Shown one piece after another: positions 35,385 through 51,229 of a stretch of 64,000 nucleotides of DNA (within the stretch, counting starts at the first letter, position 1; every line of letters begins with the position of its first letter). A program made the translations under genes and the position numbers. The stretch lies in the NCBI GenBank assembly GCA_038373865.1, contig JAXGGA010003423.1:1-64000 (forward strand), in the 5' to 3' direction. This DNA is from Uloborus plumipes (lineage: Eukaryota > Arthropoda > Arachnida > Araneae > Uloboridae). Under the pieces are notes generated by a model, which had not been told where the DNA came from, did no database searches, and saw nothing but the letters and a program-made list of their open reading frames with translations.

Positions 35385-37127
35385 TCTGTACTAATAATAA
35401 AGCTGAAGGTGGGTCAGTCTGTCTGCCCTTCTTTCTTTCTGACTGTCTGCGCGCGTAGTGCTAAAACCGTTCGGTCGATTTTTATGACATTTGGCAAAAA
35501 ATTAGTTTGTAGCGTGAGGTTATGCACTACGAAGCGGTTTTTCAAAAACTATATTTCATTCTTTTTCTATTCTAATTCTTAGCGAACATTCGATGAAATA
35601 GGGAAGAAATATTTCATACACGTTTTCAAGTCTTATGCCATTCGAAAGCTTGAAATTTTCTGTTAAAATGATGTTAGTTTGAAGTTTCTACGAGCATTAG
35701 AAGAGTTGTAATAATTGTTTTTAGAATCGCGGAAATTCAACCCTTACCTTTAGCAAAGCAAGCCAAACGATTCTAAAATGGTTGAGCTCGAGAATAAAAT
35801 TTGTTTGAAAATAGAGATGAAATGAATTATTTAATCAACGGAAATCAAATTTTCATGTTGTTACCATGGTTACGTTTTCATACCTTTTTTTTTATTCATT
35901 CTTTTTCCAGCGTTGCCAGACGTAGTATTTTTGATACTACGGTAGCATTTTTTCGGCTCAAATAAGGAGCGTAGTATTTTTCTGGCAACCCTGTTTCCAA
36001 TATGATTGAATGACTTTATTAAACGATTTGGCAGATTTTTTTTTTTTTCATTTTTATAGATTTTGCATTTCAGCAATATTGATTTTGGCAACGTTTGGAA
36101 ACAGTAGTATTTTGTAGTATTTTTTTTAGAAGAGGCTTAGTATTTTTCTGTTTTAATTCTCTAGCAACCCTGTCTTTCTCCCGGTGAAAATGTGCTTTGG
36201 GACCCTGCTTGGCGCATTTTCAAAAAGCCACCAACTGGCGCGTTTTTGCGTGTCTCGCGGAGTTGACAGCTCCGAGACAAACTACGCAAAATAGTCAGTG
36301 TTACCACGCTTGGCGCGCCTACGCTCATTTAGTGAGAAGATTGTACCCAAAGCACAGATTAACCAAATATCGTATCAATTGCGATATTGCAACGTTCTTT
36401 TTAAAGTGTTTCATTTTGGAAAATGTATTGTTTTGTTTTTAAAGCTATCAAAGAAAACTTTCTTCTTCTTTTAAACTTTGGTAACATTTCTGTTAGTTTC
36501 TGTAAGCAACAAAATTGTTCTTATTTTCTCTTTTGGCCTTTTTTGTGCATATCCCCTTGGGGTTGCATTCGAATGTCCCAAGGGGGTGTTTTACCCCTTT
36601 TATGGAGTAAATCAGTGTTAATTTCAATGCAGACAAAAGTGATATGAATGGGCACCATCACTTGGTGATATATCACCATGCTTTTGGTCGCCAAGTATTT
36701 GCTGCCAATTTGGCAACCTATCGCCAAATTGGCTAATGTTGGCGATTTTTTTTTTTATTTGGGTTCAATTTGACTCTGTTGGCGATATTTTGCGGAACAT
36801 CCACTGAATGATGTTAAAATCGGCGATATTTAGGAGATTAATCATTGTAAAGCATTTTGTTGGATTGTTTCGTGGCAAACTAAGGATATAAATGTTTGAA
36901 TTGTTATCTTGCTCACTCCAAGCACGATTTTAGCACTTAAGGCATCTACTAAGAAATTTACACGTAAAATTAAGTAGTGTGGTGTCCATACCAGATTTTT
37001 ATATCATACTTTGAAGGAATTACAGTTGAATTATAACTAAAATAAAGCATGTTTTCTACTATGCCAATTATTTTACAAATGAACTTTTAATTTTATACCA
37101 CGGGCAAAGCCGTGCGGGTACCGCTAG
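35385..37127 (+). mobile_element. Helitron-like element, non-autonomous, 1.74 kb
   Basis: It starts with TC after an A (35384|35385: TCTGTACTAATAATAAAGC) and ends with CTAG before a T (37124-37127). A hairpin CACGG-GCAAAG-CCGTG (37099-37114) lies nine bases before CTAG. TC start, CTRR end, 3' hairpin and A|T insertion site are the standard Helitron signs. No Rep/helicase coding is present. The first 500 bp match, in opposite orientation, a segment of the tandem unit at about 42340-42833. Internal repeats of GTAGTATTTTT and CAACCCTGT lie at 35905-36175, and 36185-36320 is GC-richer. Confidence 0.65.
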
Positions 37128-37660
37128 TGGTAAATAAAGAATATATTTTGAACAATTAAATATAACTATGAAATTACGAGTAATATGAGTTTTTTCTGAC
37201 TTAATAAATTCATTTATAATAAACACCTTACGACATGAATATTTACAATGAACGTTTAAGAAATACATAGAGTATATATTTATAGGACCATAGACGAATA
37301 TTGCGTTAGTAAAATTCAGTTCGCGATTAAATTATGGTAACAGTATTAATCGTAATAGACGCATTGTGTTTTACGTTTCGTGAACAAAAATTCCTGTTTT
37401 TTTAATGACAAACTGCCATGGTCAAAACCCAGTACGTATTTTTTTTTTCTTGAGTAATGATAAATTGCCATATGTTTTCTTTTTGGACCTTATTTACTGC
37501 TGGCAATATGCCAAAGAGAAACCAGTGTGCGTTCTTCCACCATGCAGTAGATGGTGTCATCTATTACTACGCTGTACATAACGCCATCTACAGCGTAGGC
37601 GGTAGATAGTGTCGTCTGTTGAGTTGCCAAGTAACCAATATGTGGCGTACGGATGTGTAG

Positions 37661-37730
37661 CCTTTTCGGGGTTTGAAACGGAGACGACTGCGATAATAAC
37701 CCATTACTTTATCTATTGAGCTAAAAGGAG
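37661..37730 (-). repeat. tRNA-like sequence, minus strand
   Basis: On the minus strand, TAGCTCAATAGATAAAG resembles an A box/D arm and GTTTCAAACCCCG resembles a B box/T arm. The spacing is close to that of a tRNA, but flanking stems are weak. Probably a pseudogene or SINE head. Confidence 0.35.
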
Positions 37731-41749
<4,019 letters not shown>

Positions 41750-42339
41750 TATACACGCAAGTTTTTTAATGTGTGTATATACTATTTGGAGCACTTTTTT
41801 CTTTTAAACTCAACTGATCCTAAAAATTTTTATTTTAGTCATAGAAATTTCGTGCATTATTCTTCATAATGATAATAAAAACAATAAACATCAACAAACA
41901 TCAATCAGCAAACGAAAAACTAAAAGCTAAATTCGTTCACTCAAACCATTTACTGCAACTTATATTGAAATAAATAATGCTGAAGTAAAATATGTTTTGC
42001 AGAAGATAAATTTAGAATAGTTTACTATCATGTTGTCTCTTTTTTGACCTCATTTGATTAAAGAATTATTCCCTCTTCTATACAACTTGTCAGATCGCCA
42101 AAATGTCTATAAACTCACAAAAACTCTAAACTCACGCGTCAGTTTCTTCCTTCTCTACCTATTTTAAGGAAAGGACACGATTTCTCATTTGGTTGACAGG
42201 TGCCATCTTATCACGGTTTTATTTTATTTCATTTGACTAATTTTAATAAGGCTTGGAGTCTGGATTGCTACAAAAACAAATACATTTTTTTGGAAAAAAG
42301 AACGAAACAAATAAACGAATAAAAATGTAACCATGGTAA

Positions 42340-42833
42340 CAACATGAAAAGTTGATTTCCGTTGATAACATAATTCATTTCATCTTTATTTTCAAACAAA
42401 TTTTATTCTCGAGCTTAACCAATTTAGAATCGTTTGGCTTGTTTTGCTAAAGGTAAGCCTTGAATTTCCGGGATTATAGAAACAATTATTACAGCTCTTC
42501 TAATGCTCGTAGAAACTTTAAGCTGACATCATTTTAAGCAGAAAATTTCAAGCTTTCGAATGACATAAGACTTGAAAATGTGTGTATAAAATATTTCTTT
42601 TTCTTAACTATTTTATCGAATTTTTGCTAAGAATTAGAATAGAAAAAGAACGAAATCGATTTTTCGAAAAATCGCTTCGTAGTGCATAACCCCATGTTAC
42701 AAACTAATTTTGTGCCAACTTTAAGGAAAATGGACCGAACGGTTTTGGCGCTACGCGCGTAACAGACAGACAGACAGAAAGAAAGAAAGACGGAAAGAAA
42801 GACACCCACCTTCAGTTTTATTATTAGTAGAGA
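42340..42833 (-). mobile_element. Helitron-like 5' fragment inside the tandem unit
   Basis: On the minus strand it starts TCTCTACTAATAATAAAACT at 42833 after an A, and is collinear for about 500 bp with the element at 35385 (GTTCGGTC, GGGTTATGCACTACGAAGCG, GCTCGAGAATAAAATTTG). No hairpin or CTAG end follows, so it is truncated. An identical copy lies at about 45435-45928. Confidence 0.65.
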
Positions 42834-42937
42834 TGATTTTATACTGAAAAGTTAAATGCTACATAAATGTTTAGATTTTTAACTATAATAACACACAGTA
42901 TTTCGATGGTATTCACTGGACTGTAAATCATCTAACC

Positions 42938-43000
42938 CAGTGGTTCTCAACCTTTTTACAGCTACCGTCCCCTTTAGGATTGAAAATCTTTTCGGCGCCC
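42938..43000. mobile_element. hAT-like terminus (CAGTGGTTCTCAACC)
   Basis: CAGTGGTTCTCAACC is a widespread terminal sequence of hAT elements and their MITEs, and is followed by the usual C-rich CCCCTTT-type sequence. No opposite end was found in the unit. The duplicate at 46033 has CAGTGATTCTCAACC. Confidence 0.5.
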
Positions 43001-43514
43001 CCTTTGCTGACGGGAGCAAAACTGGAAGACGGGGGGGGGGGGGGGAGAGGTAAAGCAGTTTTCTTGACCAGTTCAACTCTATAATTTTGCCTAAACAGAT
43101 AGTTGAAAAATGATTATAGAATTAAAAAAAATTTTGTAAGATAATCTTTAAAAAAGCGGGCATTTTTCCCCTCTGAAAAACTTTCAGAGTTCCAATCACG
43201 TGCCTAGAATGGGTTCATTAAATGAGTGAATCATTTTAAAGGTAAATAACAACACGGTTTGATATGAAAATGCACCATTCTCAATATTTTTTATTTGAAA
43301 ACCCATTTATTTTGAAAACATCACTACAAATAGTTCCCTGAACAGTCCGATAACAAACAGTGTTGTTCTTATTAACTTGCAATTATGTAATACACTACGT
43401 TCCCCCATCCCTTATTTATTACGTACGGATATAGGATTTTACATTTGAAGGGCAAAAAAGAAAAAGCCGGACCTTCTGTTTTTCCTATCAGGAGGGACAA
43501 ACATATATATATAT

Positions 43515-43623
<109 letters not shown>

Positions 43624-43731
43624 TATATATACACGCAAGTTTTTTAATGTGTGTATATACACTGAAGTGACAAAAGTCATGGGATAGCAATATGCAAATT
43701 TTCAGATGGCAGTAGCATCGCATAGAACAGG

Positions 43732-43738
43732 TATAAAT
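43732..43738 (+). promoter_or_regulatory. TATA-box-like element of the transposase gene
   Basis: TATAAAT lies about 65 bp before the ATG, inside the transposon between its left repeat and the coding frame, a plausible distance for a short leader. It is judged from sequence only. Confidence 0.35.
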
Positions 43739-43802
43739 GCGCAGTGCTTTTACAGAGCTTTCATTTCTGTTCAAGTTATTCATGTGAAGAGGTTTTAACG
43801 TG

Positions 43803-44846
43803 ATGATGACCGCACGACGTGAATTAACAGACTTTGAACGCGGAATGTTAGTTGGAGCTAGACGCATGGGTCATGCCATTTCGGAAATCGTTAGAGAATT
43901 CAACATTCCCAGATCCACTGTGTCAAGAGTGTGCCGAGAGTATGAAATTTCAGGCATAACATCCCACCATGGACAGCGCAGTGGTCGACCGCCTGCACTT
44001 AAAGATCGAGACCGGCGACGTCTGCAAAGAGTCGTAAATTCTAACAGACAAGCAACACTGCGTCAAATCACCGTAGAAATCAATGTGGGACGTACAATGG
44101 ACGTGTCTGCTAGAACTGTGCGGAGAAATTTGGATTTCTTGGGCTATTCCAGCAGAAGACCGACTCGAGTGCCTTTACTGACAGAACGACATCGCTTGCA
44201 GCGACTCTCGTGGGCACGTGAGCATATCGGTTGGTCCCTAGATGAATGGAAAACCGTGGCCTGGTCCGATGAGTCACGATTTCAGCTGGTAAGAGCCGAT
44301 GGTAGGGTTCGAGTGTGGCGCAGACCCCACGACGCCATGGACCCAAACTGTCAGCAAGGCACTGTTCAAGCTGGTGGTGGCTCCGTAATGGTGTGTGCTG
44401 TTTTTTCATGGCATGGACTTGGTCCTCTAGTGCGACTGGACCGAACATTGACTGGAAATGCTTATGTGCAGCTACTTGGAGATCACTTGCAGCCATTCAT
44501 GGACTTCATGTACCCAAACAACGATGGGATTTTTATGGATGACAATGCGCCATGTCACCGGGCCACAACTGTTCGCAATTGGTTTGAAGAAAATTCTGGA
44601 CAATTCCAACGAATGATTTGGCCACCTAGATCGCCCGACATGAATCCCATTGAGCATTTATGGGACACCATCGAGAGGTCTGTTCGTGCCCAAAATCCTG
44701 CCCCATCAACGCTTTCACAATTATGGACGTCTATCGAGACAGCATGGCTCAATATTCCTGCAGAAGACTTGCAACGACTTGTTGAGTCCATGCCACGTCG
44801 AGTTGTTGCACTTCGCCGGGTAAAAGGAGGGCCGACACGATATTAA
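43803..44846 (+). CDS. Tc1-like transposase (DD36E), intact
   Basis: A single 347-codon frame catalyses cut-and-paste transposition of its own element in the nucleus. The N-terminal half contains paired helix-turn-helix DNA-binding motifs ([19 protein letters not shown] near residues 27-45), then a GRPP linker at 61-64. The catalytic domain has Asp156 (WSDESRF), Asp247 (DDNAPCH) and Glu284 ([11 protein letters not shown]). Thirty-six residues separate Asp247 and Glu284, against 34 in classical Tc1, matching the DD36E (Incomer-like) group. The protein ends GGPTRY. An upstream in-frame GTG at 43800 is not a credible eukaryotic start, so the ATG at 43803 is used; a second ATG follows directly. 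No stop, frameshift or missing key residue is seen. Minus-strand frames within it are shadows. Confidence 0.95.
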   Translation: MMTARRELTDFERGMLVGARRMGHAISEIVREFNIPRSTVSRVCREYEISGITSHHGQRSGRPPALKDRDRRRLQRVVNSNRQATLRQITVEINVGRTMDVSARTVRRNLDFLGYSSRRPTRVPLLTERHRLQRLSWAREHIGWSLDEWKTVAWSDESRFQLVRADGRVRVWRRPHDAMDPNCQQGTVQAGGGSVMVCAVFSWHGLGPLVRLDRTLTGNAYVQLLGDHLQPFMDFMYPNNDGIFMDDNAPCHRATTVRNWFEENSGQFQRMIWPPRSPDMNPIEHLWDTIERSVRAQNPAPSTLSQLWTSIETAWLNIPAEDLQRLVESMPRRVVALRRVKGGPTRY

Positions 44847-46032
44847 GAGGTATCCCATGACTTTTGTCACTTCAGTGTATTTGGAGCACTTTTTTCTTTT
44901 AAACTCAACTGATCCTAAAAATTTTTATTTTAGTCATAGAAATTTCGTGCATTATTCTTCATAATGATAATAAAAACAATAAACATCAACAAACATCAAT
45001 CAGCAAACGAAAAACTAAAAGCTAAATTCGTTCACTCAAACCATTTACTGCAACTTATATTGAAATAAATAATGCTGAAGTAAAATATGTTTTGCAGAAG
45101 ATAAATTTAGAATAGTTTACTATCATGTTGTCTCTTTTTTGACCTCATTTGATTAAAGAATTATTCCCTCTTCTATACAACTTGTCAGATCGCCAAAATG
45201 TCTATAAACTCACAAAAACTCTAAACTCACGCGTCAGTTTCTTCCTTCTCTACCTATTTTAAGGAAAGGACACGATTTCTCATTTGGTTGACAGGTGCCA
45301 TCTTATCACGGTTTTATTTTATTTCATTTGACTAATTTTAATAAGGCTTGGAGTCTGGATTGCTACAAAAACAAATACATTTTTTTGGAAAAAAGAACGA
45401 AACAAATAAACGAATAAAAATGTAACCATGGTAACAACATGAAAAGTTGATTTCCGTTGATAACATAATTCATTTCATCTTTATTTTCAAACAAATTTTA
45501 TTCTCGAGCTTAACCAATTTAGAATCGTTTGGCTTGTTTTGCTAAAGGTAAGCCTTGAATTTCCGGGATTATAGAAACAATTATTACAGCTCTTCTAATG
45601 CTCGTAGAAACTTTAAGCTGACATCATTTTAAGCAGAAAATTTCAAGCTTTCGAATGACATAAGACTTGAAAATGTGTGTATAAAATATTTCTTTTTCTT
45701 AACTATTTTATCGAATTTTTGCTAAGAATTAGAATAGAAAAAGAACGAAATCGATTTTTCGAAAAATCGCTTCGTAGTGCATAACCCCATGTTACAAACT
45801 AATTTTGTGCCAACTTTAAGGAAAATGGACCGAACGGTTTTGGCGCTACGCGCGTAACAGACAGACAGACAGAAAGAAAGAAAGACGGAAAGAAAGACAC
45901 CCACCTTCAGTTTTATTATTAGTAGAGATGATTTTATACTGAAAAGTTAAATGCTACATAAATGTTTAGATTTTTAACTATAATAACACACAGTATTTCG
46001 ATGGTATTCACTGGACTGTAAATCATCTAACC

Positions 46033-46095
46033 CAGTGATTCTCAACCTTTTTACAGCTACCGTCCCCTTTAGGATTGAAAATCTTTTCGGCGCCC
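46033..46095. mobile_element. hAT-like terminus, duplicate copy
   Basis: This is the copy-2 equivalent of 42938, with one substitution (CAGTGATTCTCAACC). No opposite end is visible. Confidence 0.5.
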
Positions 46096-46607
46096 CCTTT
46101 GCTGACGGGAGCAAAACTGGAAGACGGGGGGGGGGGGGAGAGGTAAAGCAGTTTTCTTGACCAGTTCAACTCTATAATTTTGCCTAAACAGATAGTTGAA
46201 AAATGATTATAGAATTAAAAAAAATTTTGTAAGATAATCTTTAAAAAAGCGGGCATTTTTCCCCTCTGAAAAACTTTCAGAGTTCCAATCACGTGCCTAG
46301 AATGGGTTCATTAAATGAGTGAATCATTTTAAAGGTAAATAACAACACGGTTTGATATGAAAATGCACCATTCTCAATATTTTTTATTTGAAAACCCATT
46401 TATTTTGAAAACATCACTACAAATAGTTCCCTGAACAGTCCGATAACAAACAGTGTTGTTCTTATTAACTTGCAATTATGTAATACACTACGTTCCCCCA
46501 TCCCTTATTTATTACGTACGGATATAGGATTTTACATTTGAAGGGCAAAAAAGAAAAAGCCGGACCTTCTGTTTTTCCTATCAGGAGGGACAAACATATA
46601 TATATAT

Positions 46608-46776
<169 letters not shown>

Positions 46777-46782
46777 TATACA

Positions 46783-47107
46783 CGCAAGTTTTTTAATGTG
46801 TGTATATACTATTTGGAGCACTTTTTTCTTTTAAACTCAACTGATCCTAAAAATTTTTATTTTAGTCATAGAAATTTCGTGCATTATTCTTCATAATGAT
46901 AATAAAAACAATAAACATCAACAAACATCAATCAGCAAACGAAAAACTAAAAGCTAAATTCGTTCACTCAAACCATTTACTGCAACTTATATTGAAATAA
47001 ATAATGCTGAAGTAAAATATGTTTTGCAGAAGATAAATTTAGAATAGTTTACTATCATGTTGTCTCTTTTTTGACCTCATTTGATTAAAGAATTATTCCC
47101 TCTTCTA
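46783..47107. repeat. 1.9-kb tandem unit, copy 3, truncated
   Basis: The first 325 bp of the unit (CACGCAAGTTTTTT through TTATTCCCTCTTCTA) are identical to the other copies and then switch abruptly to unrelated sequence at 47108. The break marks the edge of the duplicated block. Confidence 0.9.
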
Positions 47108-47950
47108 AACCGATTACAAAAGACAACATATTTTGTTTGTGGCAAAAAAATGAAAAATTCTTCATAATGTCAGAAGAAAAGGATTTGCGGGGGGAATCGT
47201 ATTACTTTGTTCTGTTGTTCCAATTCAAACTTATTTAAAGGAAACTATTTGAAAAATCAAGATTCTAACCTCAGTTCTTCTAGTCAAGACAAGGACAAGG
47301 ATTTATTACTGTTTATTCTTTCTCGTGAGCAACTAGATCTTATAATGACAGAAAGTTGCATATTTAAAAGATTTTTTTGCTTCAGAAGACTTTTTTTACT
47401 TAAAAGCCATCGGGGAAAGTCATACAGACTTTATTTAGGAGAAGTCTAGCACACAGACAGTGATGAATAAGTGAGAAAGTCTTACAGGACAATCCCCAAA
47501 ACTCAGAGGTTTCAAGAAACTAAAGAAAATGCAGCGTTCATTCCAGAAGATGCTATGAAGAAACTTAAGCCAAGCCACAACTGCTAGCTTTAAGAACTAG
47601 TACATATTTGTGGACGATATGAGTGACTTCAATGTATGTTAAATTTTTGTATTTCAATTGAAAAGCATTTAACAAAATTAATTTTAAATTTTCATAACTT
47701 CAAAATTATTTTGAATTTTTGACAAATCATAAACGTTTACTGGTGTAGAAAATAAACTTTTATTTGACATTAACTATCTGTTCTTATTCTCCCCCATCAA
47801 AATTTCTCATGTTTGTGAGACTTATTACAGGTTCAATTGAAAAAAATAAAAATTTTAACATGTGTTTCTGGTGACCCCTATCAGCGGGGTGATTCGGAGA
47901 ACACCCCTAAATTCCTATATTTACAAATAATAACTATTTAAAATGGTTTG
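47108..47950 (+). pseudogene. Unassigned ORF fragments
   Basis: An 80-codon frame at 47207-47449 contains SSSSQDKDKDLLLFILSREQ and FRRLFLLKSHRGKSYRLYL. About 40 bases later another frame reads KTQRFQETKENAAFIPEDAM and KKLKPSHNC before TAG. Two protein-like fragments in different frames suggest a decayed gene, perhaps from a mobile element. I do not recognise the family. The rest to 47950 is AT-rich apart from a C/G-rich patch near 47875-47915. Confidence 0.25.
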
Positions 47951-49395
47951 TCTTTGCTTTGAATATCAAAAGCAAAGCAAGACCGAAGTTTTTACCCAAA
48001 AAATCTAATTAAAGAAAAAAATCTTTTAACTACTTTTCTTACAATCAAAGCGGAAAAGTGTACCAAATAATCCCGTTTTATGGTATACATAAATAAATAA
48101 ATGAATAAATAGGGACGTAAAATTTGCAAGCAGTCGAGATCACATAAATCCTAGTTAACACTGCAGCACTTTTAAAAAACAACATGCTTGTGTGTATGTG
48201 TGTTGGTTTTGACTTCTCAACGTTTTTCACAATAATGACAGAAATAATTTACATATTTACATTTGACATTTTTCATAATCCATTCGTTCGCATTGCATAT
48301 CAAAAATTTGTACTAAAAATTCAAAATTTAATTTAAATTTCTCAATAGTAAGGCATGATGAAATGCGTTGTTATTCATTTTAATAGTAATGCCCAAAGGT
48401 CGTTACGTAATGCATGAAATGTACCATAAACAGATGATTGCACTGCTCTCCAGTGTATACAAGCTTTTCTATTTGAAGAGTTAAAAGAGAACAAAACAAA
48501 AAACATATTTTGTCTCTCATAAAATATGATTTAAAAGTAAATACTCGTAAAATCCCTTTATTGAATAACACGTTTAATTAATGAAACAATAAATGCCATT
48601 ATTTTACGTTGTTCTGCGAATCATGGAAGTAGATGGGGAAATATTTTCTAAATAAAAATCGCATTGGAAGACTGAACCATTTTTTTTTAATGTTTTTTTG
48701 CTTTTAATTTGAAGTGGTACAGTTCTTACTAAAATTATTTTACAAATATTATGAAAAGGATACTCATCAAATGAATCTTTGTTTCAGTATTTAGGAACAA
48801 TCTCTAATACAGTTTTTTTTTTCTCATATCCAGGGAAGATTGCACTAAAAATCCTATCTTGCTTTAGGAACCGTTAAACATCTTGTTTATGGTATTCAGA
48901 GAAGGTTGTAGTAAATTTTTTATGACTCCAGTGCAATCATGCTGGGTGAATAACGCTATTTGTTTTAAGGGGATACCGTTTTTTTTCGCTTCAGCAGTAT
49001 TCAACGACATTATGTTTCCTTTTACATACACTAATTCATTGCTGAGTAAGCGGTTAATTTTCAAATTTTTTGCTGCAGTTTTATTCGTTTTTATCCCGCT
49101 TCTTGTGCAGTTTTAACCATTAACTATTTATGGTATTGTCGAAAAACGCTTTTTTTTTTAAACGGCATATTATTTTGTAACATACTGCGCTGGTGTCATG
49201 GGAACAGAAAACTATCTGAAAGTGTTTGTGAAATGAATTCAGCTAAAACTAATACATCCCTAGATGCCAAAAACAATAGGTAAATACTAAATACCATTCA
49301 ATTGTGTGAGAAAAAGTATTTTGAAAGCATGACCACTGAAAATTTGTTACATGTAATGTACCACCAGATCACTTGCACCATCCAGACTGCCGTTT
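47951..49395. other. AT-rich stretch, nothing recognised
   Basis: Only short frames such as 48864-49116 on both strands, without recognisable motifs. Confidence 0.5.
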
Positions 49396-49660
49396 CGTTC
49401 TTGTTAGGGAGCATTAGTCTGGAATAGGTAATAACCAAGCTAGAAGCCTTTGCCCTGGCTTAGTGGGCGGTAACTTGTTGCAAAATGCCTAATATTTGTT
49501 TTCAATATATGAGTTGAACCGTACTTTAGTTCCGACAGATACGCTCTAATAAGAATGAAACTGCTGTCTCTGGATGGTAAACCGACTTGGCGGTGTATTA
49601 TAAGCAGTTCTGCGTTTTCCTTGGCTTAGGCACGGTAACTCACTGCTTAACTATTTTTGC
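49396..49660. repeat. Two copies of a ~100-bp repeat
   Basis: Blocks GGCTTAGTGGGCGGTAACTT (from 49458) and GGCTTAGGCACGGTAACTCA (from 49623) are each preceded by a TCTGGA-containing segment. A third copy is at 56905-57005 (CTCTGGATGG, then AGCTTAGGGGCGGTAACTTA). The similarity suggests an old dispersed repeat of unknown type. Confidence 0.55.
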
Positions 49661-49744
49661 CTGACTATTCTAATTGGGCATTTGAAACATGCAAAGAAAT
49701 TCTATCTTAAATGTGTTGTGTTGTTGTTGTTACTGAAAAAAACT

Positions 49745-50013
49745 TGGGTGCCTCTGTTGAAGTAGACACATCTATCCGATTTAAGGCGGAATAGATACGA
49801 TTACCATTATGGTGGAAGTCAGATTTAGCTCAACACACATGCTATAAGACCCCTTTTCAGGGCAGGCAGCCATTTACAACACACTGATTCACACAAGAAA
49901 AGGGTAAGGATAGGAAAGACTGTTAGTACATCCATGCTCGAGTTAAGATTCGAACACATGGCAAAATTAAACCGGTTAGACTCAGCTGACCACCAGACAA
50001 GGTTGCCGGCATT
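49745..50013 (-). repeat. tRNA-derived SINE, old copy, minus orientation
   Basis: On the minus strand it begins GCCGGCAACCTTGTCTGGTG and continues through GTGTTCGAATCTTAACTCG, followed by diverged versions of the body blocks of the copy at 55386-55668 (TGTGTGAATCAGTGTGTTG). It is the most diverged of three copies in the window. Confidence 0.7.
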
Positions 50014-50489
50014 CTAACTTGTAGCCGGCATATAATCCATTATTAGCATTTTCAGTAGTTTAGAGTTTGATTGCTTTAAGTTATATCTGACTATATATCA
50101 TTAGTGCCACTCTTTATTTATTGTAAGTACCCGTTTGGGATAAGTTGCGTATAAATGACTTTTCTTTGATGAATTGCTTAGATTTATTATTCACATGTGT
50201 CGTTGAGTACTTGCAATAAATAGTAAAGTTTGTTGAAAGTTGAAGTTAGTACAGCACAAAAAGGTAACATTATGATGTTTGTCCAAAATTGGCTGATTTT
50301 TTCCAACATGCACCCCACCCCCTTTTTGGATCTTTCTCTCCACGTTATTAAGTTCTAAAGTTTTTCAGGCAAACCTCTTTTATTTACTGAGCAGACTTAC
50401 TGCATTACTAAATACGGATATTGTATCTTAAACAATAAATTAATTTTAAAAAACTTAAATGGCAACTTTACCTATTAAGCAAGCAAACT

Positions 50490-51200
50490 GAGTGTCGACC
50501 AATGAAACTGTTTACCCTTTTACCCAAAATCATAATTTCTGAACACACAATACCTAGTCAAATGGAAGTGCTTGCTGCGACCATGGACTATCTAGTAACT
50601 TCCTTCAAACTTCGTTCAATGAAACTTTTTAGTCTTATGACCAAAATTATTATTCCTGATCACACAGCACGTCCTCCTCTGCAAGCTCTTGCTGCCACAA
50701 TGGGTTATCTGGTAACTTCCTTCAAACTTCGTTCAATGAAACTGTTTAGTCTTATAACCAAAATTAAAATTTATGAACACATAATACTTCCTGCTCTGGA
50801 ACAATTTGTTAAGACAAAGGACTTCCTGGTATATTCCTTTAAACTTCGAGCAAAGAAACCGTTTAGTCGTATAACCAAAATTGTAATTTATAAACACACA
50901 ATACGTCTTCCTTGGAAGCGGTTGATACAGCCATTAACTATCTGGTAACTTCCTTCAAACTTCGAACAATGAAACTGTTTAGTCTTATAACCGAAATTGT
51001 AATTTCTGAACACACAATACGTCCTTCTCTGGAAGCGCTTGTTACGACCATGGACTATCTTGTACTTTCCTTCAAACTTCGAACAATAAAACTGTTTAGT
51101 CTTATTACCAAAACTGTAATTTCTGAACACACAATACGTCCTTATATGTAAGCGCTTGTTACGACCAGGGACTCTCTGGTAAATTCCTTCAACTTCTAAA
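50490..51200. repeat. 117-bp tandem repeat, six copies
   Basis: The marker AATGAAACTGTTTAGTCTTA falls at 50501, 50618, 50735, 50852, 50968 and 51085, giving periods of 117, 117, 117, 116 and 117. Units include GAACACACAATACGTCC and AACTTCCTTCAAACTTCG. As 117 is 39 codons, a 148-codon frame runs through four copies until the 116-bp unit shifts it. The array runs directly into a Helitron-like 3' end, so it is probably internal to that element. Confidence 0.9.
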
Positions 51201-51203
51201 ACG

Positions 51204-51229
51204 CGCAAAACCGTTGCGGGTAACACTAG
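51204..51229 (+). mobile_element. Helitron-like 3' terminus
   Basis: The hairpin CGCAA-AACCG-TTGCG (51204-51218) is followed by GGTAACA and CTAG (51226-51229) before a T. The TGCGGGTA...CTAG pattern matches the 3' ends at 37111-37127 and 53397-53412. The 5' end of this element was not found; the 117-bp array lies just upstream. Confidence 0.6.

Larger units (their letters stand above)
43660..44877 (+). mobile_element. Intact Tc1-like transposon, DD36E type
   Basis: Perfect 27-bp terminal inverted repeats (43660-43686, 44851-44877) begin CACTGAAGTGACAAAAGTC. TA flanks both ends (43658-43659, 44878-44879). The 1218-bp element holds one uninterrupted transposase gene with short flanks. The uninterrupted sister sites at about 41775 and 46805 (GTGTATATAC then TATTTGGAGC) show the state without insertion. 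Perfect ends and an open gene indicate a young, possibly active copy. Confidence 0.93.

Noticed and set aside
3763..37730. Functional tRNA genes at 3763, 5223, 33366 and 37661
   Set aside because: A/B boxes are visible but cloverleaf stems do not close well by eye; SINE heads or pseudogenes are more likely.
42627..42809. 60-codon minus frame (identical at 45722-45904)
   Set aside because: It lies in the Helitron-like 5' fragment with its CAGA/GAAA runs; its only support is duplication with the unit.
43800..43802. GTG as the transposase start
   Set aside because: A eukaryotic gene is expected to use ATG; two ATGs follow directly at 43803 and 43806.
44110..44791. Minus-strand and alternate plus frames within the transposase gene
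   Set aside because: They are shadows of the 347-codon transposase, which has the conserved motifs.
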